From Megaleporinus macrocephalus (lineage: Eukaryota > Chordata > Actinopteri > Characiformes > Anostomidae): a stretch of 64,000 bases of DNA. A model generated the notes under the pieces. The model did not search any database, was not told where the DNA came from, and saw only the letters and a list, made by a program, of their open reading frames with translations. Both the position numbers and the translations under genes were made by a program. The DNA is taken from NCBI GenBank assembly GCA_021613375.1, contig CM038702.1, positions 21,290,349-21,354,348 of the forward strand. Direction: 5' to 3'. The stretch's first letter is position 1, and every line of letters begins with the position of its first letter. Below are positions 37,061 to 49,359 of this stretch, in pieces.

Positions 37061-37530
37061 ACGGTGGCCGAGAAGACCCAACGTGCTGCAGAAAACACTT
37101 TCATCAAAACGATAACATGAACACTACAGTTAACAAGAACGCTGCAGATTCACAAACCAAATGCAAGTTCACAAACGTGCTCCAAAACCGTTCACAACAC
37201 AACAGAAGCGTTCCCGGAGGACACTTAAAGGACGTGGGATCATATACTGCGATGCCGGTTATATTTGCTAACTATAATTATCATGGTTTTATTCCAGGCT
37301 AAGAAATGGGAAAATGTTGCTTGCATACCGTTAAAACCAGCCATGTCTAGCCAAAATATATTTATTTCATTAAACAGAGCAAATGTTTCAGCTTCTTGCA
37401 TCTTCTGAGAAGCAAAAAGCTGCAGCTCGTTTGTTAACTGTAGTGCTCATGTTGTTGTTTGATGAAAGTGTTTTCCGTTTTCAGCGCGTTTGTGAATCTG
37501 CGGCGCGTTGGATATTCTCGGCCATTATAA
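37061..37530. mobile_element. Foldback element with inverted arms of about 100 bp
   Basis: The left arm (37063-37165) contains GGCCGAGAAGACCCAACGTG, AACACTTTCATCAAAACGAT and CACTACAGTTAACAAGAACG. The right arm (about 37415-37525), read in reverse complement, contains GGCCGAGAATATCCAACGCG, AACACTTTCATCAAACAACA and CACTACAGTTAACAAACGAG. The order is preserved, so the arms form one long imperfect palindrome around a loop of about 250 bp. No transposase is present. Confidence 0.85.
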
Positions 37531-38335
37531 TTTACACTTCAAATAAATTGCAACTAGTACAAAAACAAGTGCAGTTCAAGGCTGCTTACATCTACCAACA
37601 TATTACAGCAAAATGTAGTATTTTGATAGTATATTCAGATTGTGATTGTAAACATACAAAAAATACTCTTATTAGTAACTAGGTTTTTCAGTAAACAACC
37701 CATTTGTGTTTATATGGGAATATTTTCTTTTATAGTCCCCTGAATGCACTGACAAGATATAAGTGAGGTGAACACCAAACATTAGAGAACTTAGGGTATT
37801 TACTACAAACTCCAAAGTACAGTGCAATTACTAGAGTAAAATGGTAGTAAGTACCAAAACTGTCTCAGTAAATGTTTACAAGGTTCAACTGATCATCATA
37901 TTGGTAATTGTTTGCCATACCCATTTTGTAAGTAGAATCACACACTTAGTGTCACTCTAAGGCTGAGAGTAAAATTCTTGAATGAGTGAAGTGAGTCAGT
38001 TATCAGTATAGTAGCAGTATTTATACTTAAGCAGTATTATCAGTGGTTTCCCGGCCCTGCAGTGGAGAAAGCAACAAGGTGTGCATGAACACATGAGATT
38101 ACAGAATGTAATGTGCAGCTGAGCTGGTGGACACCATGTATTGGAAACTTTCCTTAAAGAAGGACGAGGGAGACGCCTCAGTGACCCTCTGTGACTTTAC
38201 TGCTGGACGTCTCACTCACTGCACTGATGTAATAGGAGCCTGGCAAGCAGTGCGTGTTCTCCTTCTGCAATTAGGGTGTCACACTAGCATGGAAAAACAG
38301 TCATTACTCCTAATGGGCTTCCAATCCAGGGGAGG

Positions 38336-38372
<37 letters not shown>
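38336..38372. repeat. (GA)n microsatellite
   Basis: GA run on the plus strand of about 37 bp. It lies inside a 124-codon open frame (38127-38501) that otherwise shows no domain, so I do not call that frame a gene. Confidence 0.95.
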
Positions 38373-38904
38373 CAAAACAGGAGAAACAAGATCATACAGA
38401 TACAGGCCAACACTATCCGAATGCTTGCTCGGAACAGTGAAGCAATGAAAAAACCTGCAGTGAGCAGCAGCTCTGTGAACAGAAACACCTTGTTGATGTG
38501 AGAGGTCAATAGAGTGGACAGACTGGTTCGAGCTGACGGAAAGGCTACTGTAACCACGCTGCGCATTTGTGTTGAACAGAAAAGCATCTTAAAATACAAA
38601 ACACGCCGAACCTCGGGATGGATAAGCTACAACAGCAGAAAACCACAACGAGCTTCACTTCTTATAGCCATAAACAGAAAGCTGAGGCTACAGTGGGCAC
38701 AGGCTCTCTAAGACTGGACAGGCTGGTGGAGGTGATGTAATGGGGTGGGCAATGTTTTATTGGCATACTTTGGCATACTTTGAGCCCGTTAATACCAACC
38801 AGTCATCACTTTAATGGAGAAGTCTATCTGAGCATCACTGCTGACAATGTGCATCACTCCATGGCCATATATTTATCCATCTTCTAAATACTTCTAAAGG
38901 TCTT

Positions 38905-39240
38905 AGAGCATCTAATTAGACTCTAATGATAATAACTTGATGCTAAAACCCTTTAGTAATAAAATGTTGCCAATTCTTCCCTTATAATATGTAAATTTAA
39001 GTGATAATTTCTTGCTCAGTAATTTGTGTAACCACGTTTTAACAAAGAGGTCATTGTGCATTAATACAAGTAGTAAAGCAAATAGCAGTTTGCTAAATGC
39101 ATCTCATTAGACTCTAATTAAAATAATAACTTGACACTACAATCCTTTAGTAATAACATGTTGCTAATTCATTTCTCTTATAATATCTGAATTTGGGTGA
39201 TGAATTCTTGCTCAATCATTTGTGTTGGTTGTGCATTATT
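38905..39240. repeat. Tandem duplication, offset 191 bp
   Basis: GCATCTAATTAGACTCTAAT (38908) and GCATCTCATTAGACTCTAAT (39099) begin two copies. They share AATAACTTGA, CCTTTAGTAATAA, TCTTATAATAT-like and TTCTTGCTCA words in the same order. The copies have diverged noticeably. Confidence 0.85.
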
Positions 39241-39837
39241 ACAACTCGTAATGCAATTAGTGATTTTCACATGACAGACAAACTGAGCCACTGAGTGTAA
39301 CTTGTTTAGTAAGAATGTTTATTCCAAAATCAATACTTTGATACAGAAATAATCATTTCATTATATGGATTTACCAGACAATCAGTACTGCAATCATGCG
39401 TTCTCTGATTAATCACTGATTTCCAAAAGTACAATATGATTTTCGTTTCTTTTTTATAATACGTGAAGTTGTGCAAAGAAAATATACACTAGAAAGCAAT
39501 TATACACTGACACAAAATATAGAACGATTCATATCTGAAGGCATTGCACAATTCCAAGAATTCAGTGAGAGATTAAGGCAATTTTGTACAGTTGTTTTCA
39601 TTTTTTTTCATTTTTTTGTCCCAAAAAACACTCTATTAATAACAAAAGAACCGGTGCATCTCCTGTAAAACTGTACATGCAAACATAGTGCACATTATAA
39701 TAATTATAAGATATGACAAGCATACAATATATTATTTGGATATCTTCAGTAAACAGAGTTCATGTGAATGGAATCACACGTTTAACCCTCAGATGAAAAC
39801 TTGCCAGATTGGCACTCGTCAGCAATCATCCACCAAA

Positions 39838-39893
39838 CCCCCCCACCCCACCCCCACCAATACACACACACACTCTCACACACACACACACGC
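39838..39893. repeat. C-rich then (CA)n tract
   Basis: CCCCCCACCCCACCCCCACC followed by interrupted CACA runs. The C-rich part is a potential i-motif/G-quadruplex on opposite strands. Confidence 0.85.
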
Positions 39894-40609
39894 TTGCAGG
39901 CATGCATGCTCATAATGTGGTGGAGCTTGGCAAAAGCTGTGGCACCAGCAATGGAAATGACAGTCAGACTGAGAAGCTGAAATGAGCTGCCAAGGAGCAA
40001 AAGACTGTCCAGCTCTGCCTTTTCACACACATCTACTCTACACTGAGTCGCCAATTTAATACAGCCACCTACCTTGTACATACACTTATTAGCTATTTTA
40101 GCAGAAACACTTTCCATATAGGCTGTATTATAGGAACAGGCCAGGATTGAAATCCACAGTTTTTAGCTTCACACATGCAATCAGACATCAGAGTTGAGTC
40201 AGGCAAGTGTAGTCACACTGTATTTGAGTGCTCCTGCTACAAACATCTGAAGCAGAATTACTCATGAGTCATTCTACCAATTAACCATTTACCCCTTTGA
40301 GTTTAAAATAATAAAGAAAAAACAAATAATGTTGTTTATATTGCAATTTTAACTACCAGTACTGGCTGGAAATGTGCTCGAGTGTTTTTTGTGTCCATTT
40401 AGCCCACACATCACGAGCTCTGGGTTTAAAAAATCTGGTTCGAAAATCAGCCAAATAAAAAATTCTGCCAATTTGGCTGTAAAGAAATTGGACATTGATG
40501 TGGCAATCAAAATACATCATCGGGTAATCCTTAAATTGTAGGTTCAAAATGACTGACTGTAGCCTATTTTGTTACAGTACAGTGTATCATGTCCCCTCTA
40601 TCCATTCAT

Positions 40610-41160
40610 TTAAAAAGACCACCAGATATTATTTGTGCAGTCCTCAGTACAGCAATGATACTGGTATGGTATGCATGTGTCGCACTGCTGTGAATGACAT
40701 GGCAGTGTTCCTACTGGGTAGAAGATAAGAAAATATGATTAATTAACTGAAATATCCAACCAGTAGTGTTCCAGTGATCAGAACTTGAGCATTGATAAAG
40801 AGATTATGTGGAAAATATCAAGATTATATCAAGGTGGACCCACAAAGTATGGTATGGTTAAAGTAGCATATATAGAGTACACAAGTATTAAAGCACTTTA
40901 TTAACACCACTGTCCACTGAATCAGTGCCACAAGCTCTACCATGTCAGTGTTACTGCTGCTTTGAAAATGGTCCACCACCCAAATAATATCTGCTCAGTT
41001 GTGGTCCTACATGATGAAGGGGGTAGACGGCAGCTAACAGCCAATAAACTGTGCACCAATAGATACAGTGAGTAATTGAAGCCTACACAGTGCGGTCGGT
41101 CTTTCCAATAAAGAGTGTAAATACAAGACTAGTGTACTTAATAAATGGGCAACTCAGTGT
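40610..41160. mobile_element. Decayed otophysan MITE related to the copy at 55.6-56.6 kb
   Basis: Shared words with the 55.8-56.2 kb element include CCATGTCAGTGTTACTGC, CCACCACCCAAATAATATCT and GCTCAGTTGTGGTCCT. The right part includes GTGTACTTAATAAATGGGCA, typical of a common fish element ending in a cctaataaa-like terminal repeat. It is heavily diverged. Confidence 0.55.
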
Positions 41161-42385
41161 ATGTGTTTTTCTGAGAATTATCTATAAGAACTGCTTTTGA
41201 ATGTTTATTTATCACAATATAAATTCCTGACAGCAGTTCAAGGCAGATTAGCAATGAACTTCATATTAATTAACTTGCAAACCCCCCACTCTCCCACTCA
41301 TAATGGCAGCGAGCTACATGAAAGACCCTGGAATCAGACGACATGGGGCTGATAAACAAAGCACTTCACTACATTAAAGTCTGTGAATAATGTAGAAAAA
41401 ATCCAGTTAAAAATCCAGTTACATATTTAACTCCATTTGCTACATACTGTGGCGTTCACATTATATAAATGTGTGTGTTTGGGGATTTTAAAGGCGCAAG
41501 CATCCAAAGCATTCTCTCCTATTTGAAAAGAATTGTTCTATCCATGCTTTGCCCACATGTTCATGTATGACTACTGTGGCAATACTGTACACACTCCCAG
41601 GCAAAAAAAAACAAAACATTAAGCTTTAAACAGATTTACTAACAAATCATTAAAAAACAAATAAACTGACATAGCAAAAAAATGTCTTTAGAAAGTAAGA
41701 TTTTGATGGTAATCTTGCAGACAATCTATTACATGAATAAGCTACAATACTGTTCCACTCAGCACTGATGGCTTCAAACACTTGAAAAACATTACAAAGT
41801 GAATGTGAGACAAAATATTCTCTATAGGGTTGAAATCTGAACTGACCAGTTTAAAGTAGTCAGTAAAAACACTGTACTTTGTACTTGGCCCCTTTTTTGA
41901 GTGTATATTATATTAAACTGTAGCGCACAACTACAGCTCAAAATACCAACATTTAAAATGCCTTATTAAAGCCAAATGATCTTTATTTTGTTAGGATTGA
42001 TCACTTACATTTGCCCAGTGTCAAATTAATTGTGATAATTTCCAAACTGCTTAGTTTTTCCTTTAACTGTACTTAAAGTTTACCTAATAAATGGACAACT
42101 CTCTGTAAGTTTTCTTTTCTGAGAATGTTCTATAAAAACTGCTTTTTAATAAAGACCTGTGTACATGTATCGGTTTTTATCACAATATAAATTCCAGACA
42201 GCAGTTCAACGCAAATTAGTAATGAGCGTCATATTAATACCTCAACTGGCAAACCCCCCACTCTCCCACTCATAAAGGCAACAAGCTACATGAAAGACCC
42301 TAGACTCAGCCAACATGTGGCTGATAAGCAAAGCACTTCACTAAAATAAAGTCTGTGAACAATGTAGTACAAAATCCAGTTAGTC
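41140..42385. repeat. Direct segmental duplication, about 290 bp twice
   Basis: Segment 41140-41430 recurs at about 42084-42385. Anchors are ATCACAATATAAATTCC, GACAGCAGTTCAA, AAACCCCCCACTCTCCCACT, GCTACATGAAAGACCCT, GCAAAGCACTTCACTA-like and AATCCAGTTA. The copies lie about 940 bp apart in the same orientation. Confidence 0.85.
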
Positions 42386-42389
42386 CAAC

Positions 42390-43430
42390 CAGACTCAACA
42401 TCGTGTTAGGGATTCTAAAGAAATGTTGTACCGGTCCAATTTCAATACATTTGCATATGTTGGCAAAAGCTGAGTTGTGTACAGTTTCCTATAATTGTGG
42501 ATGGGATTTTTCCCAACATTCTGTAAAGCTTGTCCAACTTCGTGACGGCTGCTATGAAAGAATGCATCTGTGGGCAGAGCATGGTTAGGTCAATTGGGCC
42601 TGAGTTGAGAAAAGACACTTTGTAAATAAGAAGGGTTACAGTGACAAATACTGGTCTCTAACTGTGAACTGGGATTTAGCTTTCAGCGTTTGGAGGCTTT
42701 TCACTATATTAAGTCTTGATGCTACTGAATCACAATAATCCTGGACCTTGCGTCTTTTTAAATAAAGGAATAAATAATAGTGCAGGTGTCCACTTTCATT
42801 TTCAACTGACTTGTATGGACTGTATGAAGTGAATAGCAGTTAAAATCTTATAAAACCAGGATTGTTTCCAAATATTTGGAGGCCTACAACATCCTACTTC
42901 AGGCATCATCACAATCATATACTTTCATATGCAAGAAGAGAATAATATATAAGGGGGTCCCTGTGTGACTGCTTAAACACCCGTGGATGAAACTAACTAT
43001 TTAAGTCCAGATTTCTTGTTAAGTCCAGGTATCTTATTACCAGATAAGACTTCTGTAATAATAATAATAGCTGCTTTTCAGGAAAATCTCAAACTCTGTT
43101 CAAACACACTACTGGAACACACTAAAATCCTTCATGTAGGACGTTGAGGTGAAATTCTGAGCTGTGCTTTTGTTCATATCTTTGGGCATATCCGGCGACT
43201 CTGACTAAGATCAAATATAATACGTTCAAAAAATATGACTGGTTCACAAAACTGGAGAACGATTCACCAACCGATGAAACACCCACATAACGACTTACCA
43301 AATGTGGACAGTAAGAAAACGTAAGAAACGTAAGAAAACAATGGCATCTGTGTTTTTGACCACTGGGCTCATAGTCTCAAATCTTATTTGAGAGCAGCTG
43401 CTAAAGTTTCAATGCAATGGAACAAACTTC
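42390..43430. other. Intergenic or cpne8 3'-flanking DNA, no gene seen
   Basis: No exon or clear element is visible. Part of it may belong to the cpne8 3' UTR, whose end I could not place because there is no convincing nearby minus-strand AATAAA. Confidence 0.35.
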
Positions 43431-43435
43431 TGCAC

Positions 43436-43466
43436 ACACACACACACACACACACGCACACACACA
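43436..43466. repeat. (CA)n microsatellite
   Basis: CA run with one CG interruption. Confidence 0.95.
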
Positions 43467-43496
43467 AACAACCACGCTTGTGCCAGGGTGATGTGA

Positions 43497-43601
43497 CAGA
43501 GAGAAGGAAGGAAGGAAGGAAAGAAAGAACAAAGAAAGAAAGAACAAAGAAAGAAAGAAAGAAGAAAGAAAGGAAGAAAGAAAGAAAGAAAGAAAGAAAG
43601 A
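43497..43601. repeat. (GAAG)n/(GAAA)n purine tract
   Basis: GGAAGGAAGGAA grading into GAAAGAAAGAAA. Open frames on both strands here are lysine/glutamate or phenylalanine/serine repeats without meaning. Confidence 0.95.
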
Positions 43602-43836
43602 GGAAATTAGATGGTACTTGAACATGCATCACAAATCTGAGCTGGCTGTTACTCCACGCCATGCAAGAGATGCGCTTTTCGTGTGACGCTAAATTGTCGC
43701 TGCGACCTGACACGCGTGGCAAAGACAACACGCGGAGAGAATTAAAAGTATTCCAAAGTTCATATTGAAAGTTTTACGCATATAAAAGTATCCAACAGTA
43801 AGAAAAATCATCAACATGTAAACACTGAATGAGAGC

Positions 43837-43840
<4 letters not shown>

Positions 43841-43921
<81 letters not shown>

Positions 43922-44247
43922 GAGATAGAGAGCTTAGAAAGGGAAGGTGGGGGAGAGATAAAAAAGAGTAAATGAAAAGACATAAAAAGAGAGCAAAAAA
44001 GAAAAAAAAAGACAAAGGGGAAAAGAGAAAGTGAGAAAGAGAAGGAAAAGAGAAAGAGAGACAAGTGATAAAGAGGGAGAATAAAAGAGGAGAGAAAGAG
44101 ATAGAAAAAACGAGAGAGAAAAGAGAGAAAGCATGGTTAGAGAGGAAGGAAATGAAAGAAATAAGAAGAAAAAAGTGAGAGGGAGAAAGGGAGAAAAAAA
44201 GAGAGGAACAGAGAGAGAGAGAAAGAAAGAGAGAAAGAGAGAGATAC
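43841..44247. repeat. (GA)n, (GATA)n and degenerate purine tract
   Basis: A pure GA run (43841-43889) passes into about eight GATA units (to 43921) and then roughly 320 bp of degenerate GAGAAAAAG-type sequence. The minus-strand frames of 96-186 codons are serine/leucine/phenylalanine low complexity. Confidence 0.93.
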
Positions 44248-44477
44248 ATAAATAAGAGGAAATATCTATTTCCAAAAGTTATTTACAACAGTCGAGAGTT
44301 GATTCGTGGCCAGAGGAAGATGACCCTCTGCCCTTCTCCTGGGAAAGCGTGCAGGTCCAAGAGAGGCTGTCTCATCCCTTCCTTTTCTCCTTTCAGTCGG
44401 AGAGCGAGCCAGAAAGAAAGTCAGACTCTTGTCCGTTGTAGTAATGAGGCTACAAGAGATAAGCTAGCCAGGTTCTG

Positions 44478-44482
<5 letters not shown>

Positions 44483-44521
<39 letters not shown>
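44483..44521. repeat. (GA)n microsatellite in probable cpne8 3' UTR
   Basis: Lies about 190 bp past the cpne8 stop codon in transcription direction, so it would appear as (CU)n in the mRNA if the UTR extends that far. Confidence 0.95.
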
Positions 44522-44524
<3 letters not shown>

Positions 44525-44713
44525 CTGACAGAAGAACGCTTGTAATGGAAGTAAATCTGCCCTCACTGGCCTCGTCTGACCATGCTGCCTTCCTTCTACT
44601 GCCCATAGTGCAATGAGAGAAAGACAGATAGAGAGGGGCGAGCAAGCCCCTCCACATCACTGAGTGATTCAGAGAGAGAGGGAGATAAAGAGATAGAGAC
44701 AGACTCTAGCAGA

Positions 44714-44902
44714 TCAGATTTGGGTCTGGAGTGGGTGTCCTGGGGGCGTGTAGGGAGGGGGCGCAGGCAAGGGTTTGATGCCCCTGGTCCTCATGTAAGA
44801 CAGGAACTGGTCAGGGATCTCAGCCAGAACGTCTTTCGCCAGCCGGGCCATGCTGAGGATGTGGTTCCCGGTGCGGTCGATGTAATCTCGGAATGGGACA
44901 AA
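44714..44902 (-). CDS. cpne8: Copine-8 last coding exon (C-terminal tail)
   Basis: Encodes 62 residues and a TGA (716-714 of 44 kb). It begins [20 protein letters not shown], continues [20 protein letters not shown], and ends in a proline-rich tail [19 protein letters not shown]. The acceptor is TGTCACAG at 44903-44910, in phase 0. FVPFRDY and [10 protein letters not shown] are hallmarks at the end of the copine domain. The tail after SYMRTR is the variable region that distinguishes paralogues. A preceding ATG reading through the intron is not the start. Confidence 0.93.
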   Translation of the reverse strand, partial: FVPFRDYIDRTGNHILSMARLAKDVLAEIPDQFLSYMRTRGIKPLPAPPPYTPPGHPLQTQI

Positions 44903-45050
44903 CTGTGACAAACAGAGAAAAACAATCATATAAATAAAACTAAATGAACAATTCTAAAAAACAGCGACAGGATAAGAATAGTAAGAAAACCAGAAGGCAG
45001 TAATACATTCAGTTTGGCCTGTACTGAATTGAAAACAACATTAAAACATT

Positions 45051-45345
45051 CATCCATCCATCCATCATCTTCCACTTTATCCTGCTAGTCTGGGTCACGA
45101 GGGGGCTGGAGCCAAGCCCAGCATCATCGGGCAAAGGTGGGGTACACCATGGACAGGTCGTCAGTCCATGGCATGGGCAACACACACTCACGGCCAATTT
45201 AGAGTGACCAACCAACCTAACATGCTTGTGTTTGGACTGTTGGAGGAAACCATCTCAAGCATGGAGAGAGCACGCAAACTCCACACCGACCGGCCCAGAC
45301 CGGGAATCGAACCCTGGATTGTCTTGCTGTAAGTCAACCGTGCTG
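45051..45345 (-). mobile_element. Fish LINE-type 3' tail, antisense, with (CATC)n end
   Basis: CATCCATCCATCC at the left edge is followed by TATCCTGCTAGTCTGGGTCA, GGGGCTGGAGCCAAGCCCAG, GGGGTACACCATGGACAGGT, GCCAATTTAGAGTGACCAAC, TTTGGACTGTTGGAGGAAAC and GGGAATCGAACCCTGG. This word order is a very common teleost retroposon 3' region; the GGATG-type tail is on the minus strand. The GAATCGAACCC word mimics a tRNA arm but there is no tRNA fold. Confidence 0.85.
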
Positions 45346-45934
45346 ATATGTATGAACAGCACTTAATAATCATTGGGGGACTGAAGACACTACTTGATCC
45401 AGTTCTGAAAGCAGGATTATTTGCTGTGTGGGTCCTTCAGTGTCATATTCAGCACTTCATAATGGGAGTGGACTGCAGGCAGCAAAGTCTTTCACTAAAC
45501 AGCCATACTGTGTTTTTACATTTTGTAATTGTAGTGGTGCTGGTGAGGTCACGTTGAAATACACACAGACACCACTGAAAAAGATGTTGTTTAGAGGGCA
45601 GCTTACGGTGCCTTCATAGATGTGGAAGTGCCCATGCAATGCACCCATATGATGAAGTCCCCTGGCTTTTAAACTTGACACTGGCAACAATCTTGGTAGC
45701 ACTTTTCTTCTTTGGTCCAAATAACTAAATTATTACCATTTTCCTTATTTCCATTATTTCCATAAATCTGATAAATTAATTCTTCAGACCACAATACATG
45801 TCTGCACTGTTTATTAATCTATTTCAGATGTGCTTAAGCACAGGGAGCATGGTTCTCACTCAGTTTCACAGTTTCTTTTTTAATGTTCAAATGCATAGAT
45901 TCCACCAATTCACAGTCAGACACACTGTATATTG

Positions 45935-46735
45935 TAAATGGAGGAAATCCTTCTCAGGCATGATAGATCACTAGGAGCAAGGTGTGTAATAATCTGCATG
46001 GTCACACAGAAGACCAGGTTAAAAACAGGATAATTTCTAAGCAACTAAAGGCCTCTAACAGCGGCTGAAGCTAATATTCATGAGTCCACCATCAGAAGAA
46101 TACTGAACAATCATGGTATGCAAGGCAAAGAGGGTTACAAAGCAAAAGCCAAGTCTTGGAAAAGAACACCGCTGCCCAGTTTGCTAAATATCACATGGAC
46201 ACGCCTGAAGACAACTGGAAAAATGTTTTTTGGATGGATTGGATCAAAATGGGATTTTTCTTTTATAAATGAGAAGCGCTATATCTATATCTGGAGAAAT
46301 AAAAGCATGTTGGGCGCAGTATCATGGTTCAGGCCTGTCTTGGTGTCCCTGGGTCAGGACAGCTTACCATCATTGATGGAACAATAAATTCTGAATGATA
46401 CCAGCAAGTTCTAATGGTATATATCACATCTGCCTATGAACTGAATCTCAGAAGAACATTGACAATACAGCAAGACAATGAATCTACATTGTCCTAACAA
46501 AAACAGTTAAAAAAGAATTAAGTTAATGTTTTGGAATGGCAAAGTCCTGATCTTAATTACATTGGAATGTTATGGAAGGCCCCAAAGTGAGCAGCCAACG
46601 TAACAGAGCTGAAGCTGTTTTATACAGAGGGATTGGCTAAAATCTCTCGAAAACGTTGATGTGGAGGACTGATCAACAGTTACTGGAAACATATAGGTAC
46701 AGATATGGATCTACAAGGCTGGGTCACACCAGTTA
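45935..46735 (+). pseudogene. Tc1-like transposase pseudogene
   Basis: Across frames the plus strand reads KYHMDTPEDNWKNVFWMDWI (the normal WTDE catalytic block has become WMDW), SWFRPVLVSLGQDSLPSLME (from the usual glycine-rich block), LTIIDGTINSE, TIQQDNEST and VLEWQSPDLNYIGML. The order matches the family, including the QQDN acid. Stops and frameshifts occur at several points, and the first catalytic acidic context is altered, so it cannot be active. It is oriented opposite to cpne8. Confidence 0.82.
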
Positions 46736-46932
46736 GATACTGAAAGCAAAGGTTCACATAATTTTTTCATGGATATGTAATACTGGACCAAAATAAATAA
46801 ATAAAATGTATAATAATTGTGTCTCATTTGTTCAATTGTGTTCTCTTTATTTAAGTCCAGAACTTGTGTGAACACATGATTTTCATTAAGGTCATATTTA
46901 TGCAGGAATATGCAAACATTCCAGCACCACTA
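45935..46932 (+). mobile_element. Tc1/mariner-like element, 5'-decayed
   Basis: Carries a broken transposase (see the overlapping pseudogene) and then the typical fish Tc1 right end: ACTGAAAGCAAAGGTTCACA, CCAAAATAAATAAATAAAAT, GTCTCATTTGTTCAATTG, GGTCATATTTATGCAGGAAT and a terminal GCACCACTACAC near 46922-46932. The matching left terminal repeat was not recognised, so the left boundary is only where similarity fades. Confidence 0.8.
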
Positions 46933-47986
46933 CACCGCTAATCAAGCCTATTCATGTAGGAAATCAGTCTGCTGGTTCTTCCTCCCACAACATACAGAAG
47001 TACTATTCCACCTCCTCCACCCATCCATTAAAAATAAGGCGGCGGTCCTGCTTGAATTGCAGTAAAGCGCGCTGGTGTTAAAATCACATTGATAATAGCA
47101 CATAAAGTGTTTAATATACTAAAGCAGATTCTTTATCAGGTGATTACAGTGATGACGGCGTAAAGGACATCCCATTTGGTCCCAATATCTCCATACTTGC
47201 ATTTTATTCTTGCATCTCTTCTTTGCATTTTCAGAAAGCCAATCTGAGGATGCAAGGAAAAGAATGAGGATGCACAATTAAAGATGTTAGTCAGAAATGC
47301 ACCTGTTTCTGTAAAGGTTCCTGTAGTAAAAACATGCCTATAGCCTACCAATAGTGGACCAAGCCCAAGCATCGAAGCGGTTATTAAGGACACTTGTTTT
47401 ACTTCTTTAATGTACCAGCATTTATTCGAGTAAACTTCTATTAGGTAACAATCTGTTAATGTTTTTGTTTGTATGCTGTGTGCTGCCTGTGTGCACCTGT
47501 TCTTTGTTAATTAGCTACGAAAAACGACAAAAAAAAGCCAAGATTTTGCGGGTGAGTGACGACCACATCACACTCGTCCAAAAAGAAAAGCAGCACTGGC
47601 ACAGGAGAGAGAGATTTTTAATGAGCCTAACACAGTAAACGCTCCACAGAGAGTAGAACAGGGCCTAACCGGCTGTGAGTGAGTAGAGCTGCTGACAGCA
47701 GTGTGGCACGCTGACAAAGAAAGAAGAATTTGTCCACAACTCTGGAAGAAATTTGCAAGGCTGATTTGCAAACAGCAATTATCCAGCATAGATGGCATTT
47801 AAGCAGCCAAAGGGTTCCGAATCTGCATAATAGTACTGCTGAGGCATCAAACACACAACGCCAATCAGGTTAAAAGCCTCTCGAAACGAGAACCAAATTA
47901 CCTTAAGAGTTACAGCTTTTAACTTAGAGTGCTGCTCCAGCGCTTAGCCCTGAAAGACGGGACCCAACGTGAGCAGATGCAGCGGG

Positions 47987-47987
<1 letters not shown>

Positions 47988-48031
<44 letters not shown>
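47988..48031. repeat. (GT)n microsatellite
   Basis: A pure GT run in the last cpne8 intron. Confidence 0.97.
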
Positions 48032-48033
<2 letters not shown>

Positions 48034-48881
48034 GACGCAGTCAGTCAGGCAGGTCTTTAAGGCCTGCTTATGATGAGTAATCAGATCAGAACTTTCCTTG
48101 TGTTAGTGTGGCTGCTAAAAGGCGTGGAGGGGAATGCAGTGTGATAATGATGGCTTTTACTCTAACATTGCTGAAGAAAGAGGAAAAAGGAGAAAGAGAG
48201 AAAGAGACAGAGAGGGATGCAGGGAGGGAGCGAGAGACAAAGTCACGACAGAATGATCTGGAAGAATGCGGAGAAGATAATAAAGAGACAGGAGGCTGTA
48301 AAAGTCTCCCTCCATCTGCTCTGATGAAGGCAGGGGTCTAGAGCAGGACACAGATCACGCACTCAGTCTGAGTGGGAATGTTTCAGGCACAGATGTAATA
48401 TCTGAACTGCACCAGTTAAAGGTTTGGACATGCCAACTTATGTAAGAATGTTCCTCAGTTTAGTATTTTGGTCCTAGAATAATAATGAAGACATCAAAAT
48501 CACACATTTATAAAATCATCAAATAAAGTGTAATCGCTGCTAACAGAAGGATGTACTAGGGAAGTGAAGAGGAAAGGGTTCCAGTCCAACTGGCATGCCT
48601 TTTTTTTAATTACCAGTAAGCCCAGAGATAATTATAATAATACAGGCTAATGGCAGTTTATAGTTAAGCTATTTAACCCTTTAACTATGGGTTCCGGGCA
48701 ATAACTTGACTAATAATTAGCTACATAGACATATATAGACATCATCATTATCCTTTAGATTAGTCTTAAAAATATACAACACAAACATATAGTACTGTGC
48801 AAATGTCACCACCCCTCCTTAAAGAGCCCATAACCCCTGTTTTTGGTATTTTATGTCCATTTTACATGGCCATTGTCCAAC

Positions 48882-48905
48882 TTCTGTTGTTGTTGTTGTT
48901 GTTGT
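48882..48905. repeat. (TTG)n microsatellite
   Basis: About eight TTG units. Confidence 0.9.
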
Positions 48906-49284
48906 AACTGTGCCTTTAAGACTTATCCAAGACTGATCCGAGATAAATGAGCTCTGTTCTGTCTCGTATTGTCCTGTTTCATTCATTAGATTTAGTGTTA
49001 GATTTAGTGCTGTGGGCTGATTGGTGGCTATATGCAAATGAGTTGATACCTGTGACATCACAGAAACAATGAATTCAAAGCAGGCTGTTTTGCAGTTAAG
49101 TGTCCAAATATAGACTGTATGGTTTGGATAGTTAATGCTAAACGCTGAAACAATGTTTACATATTCCTTCAGACTCTTTTATTAAGAAAAGTGATATGTA
49201 GTGATATAGCTATTAGTGATATAGCTATTTAATTTAATTGCCTGTTAAACAGCCAGAAAGTACAAATTATTTATATTCAATATT

Positions 49285-49285
<1 letters not shown>

Positions 49286-49355
<70 letters not shown>
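49286..49355. repeat. (CA)n microsatellite, 70 bp
   Basis: A pure CA run on plus, (TG)n in the cpne8 transcript. Confidence 0.98.

Positions 49356-49359
<4 letters not shown>

Noticed and set aside
38127..38501. 124-codon frame as a gene
   Set aside because: Contains a GA microsatellite (arginine/glutamate run), has no domain, and is opposed by an equally long minus-strand frame.
43689..44249. 186-codon minus-strand frame
   Set aside because: It is a serine/leucine/phenylalanine translation of a purine tract.
45298..45320. tRNA T-arm (GGGAATCGAACCC)
   Set aside because: It belongs to a dispersed retroposon tail; no acceptor, D or anticodon stems are present around it.
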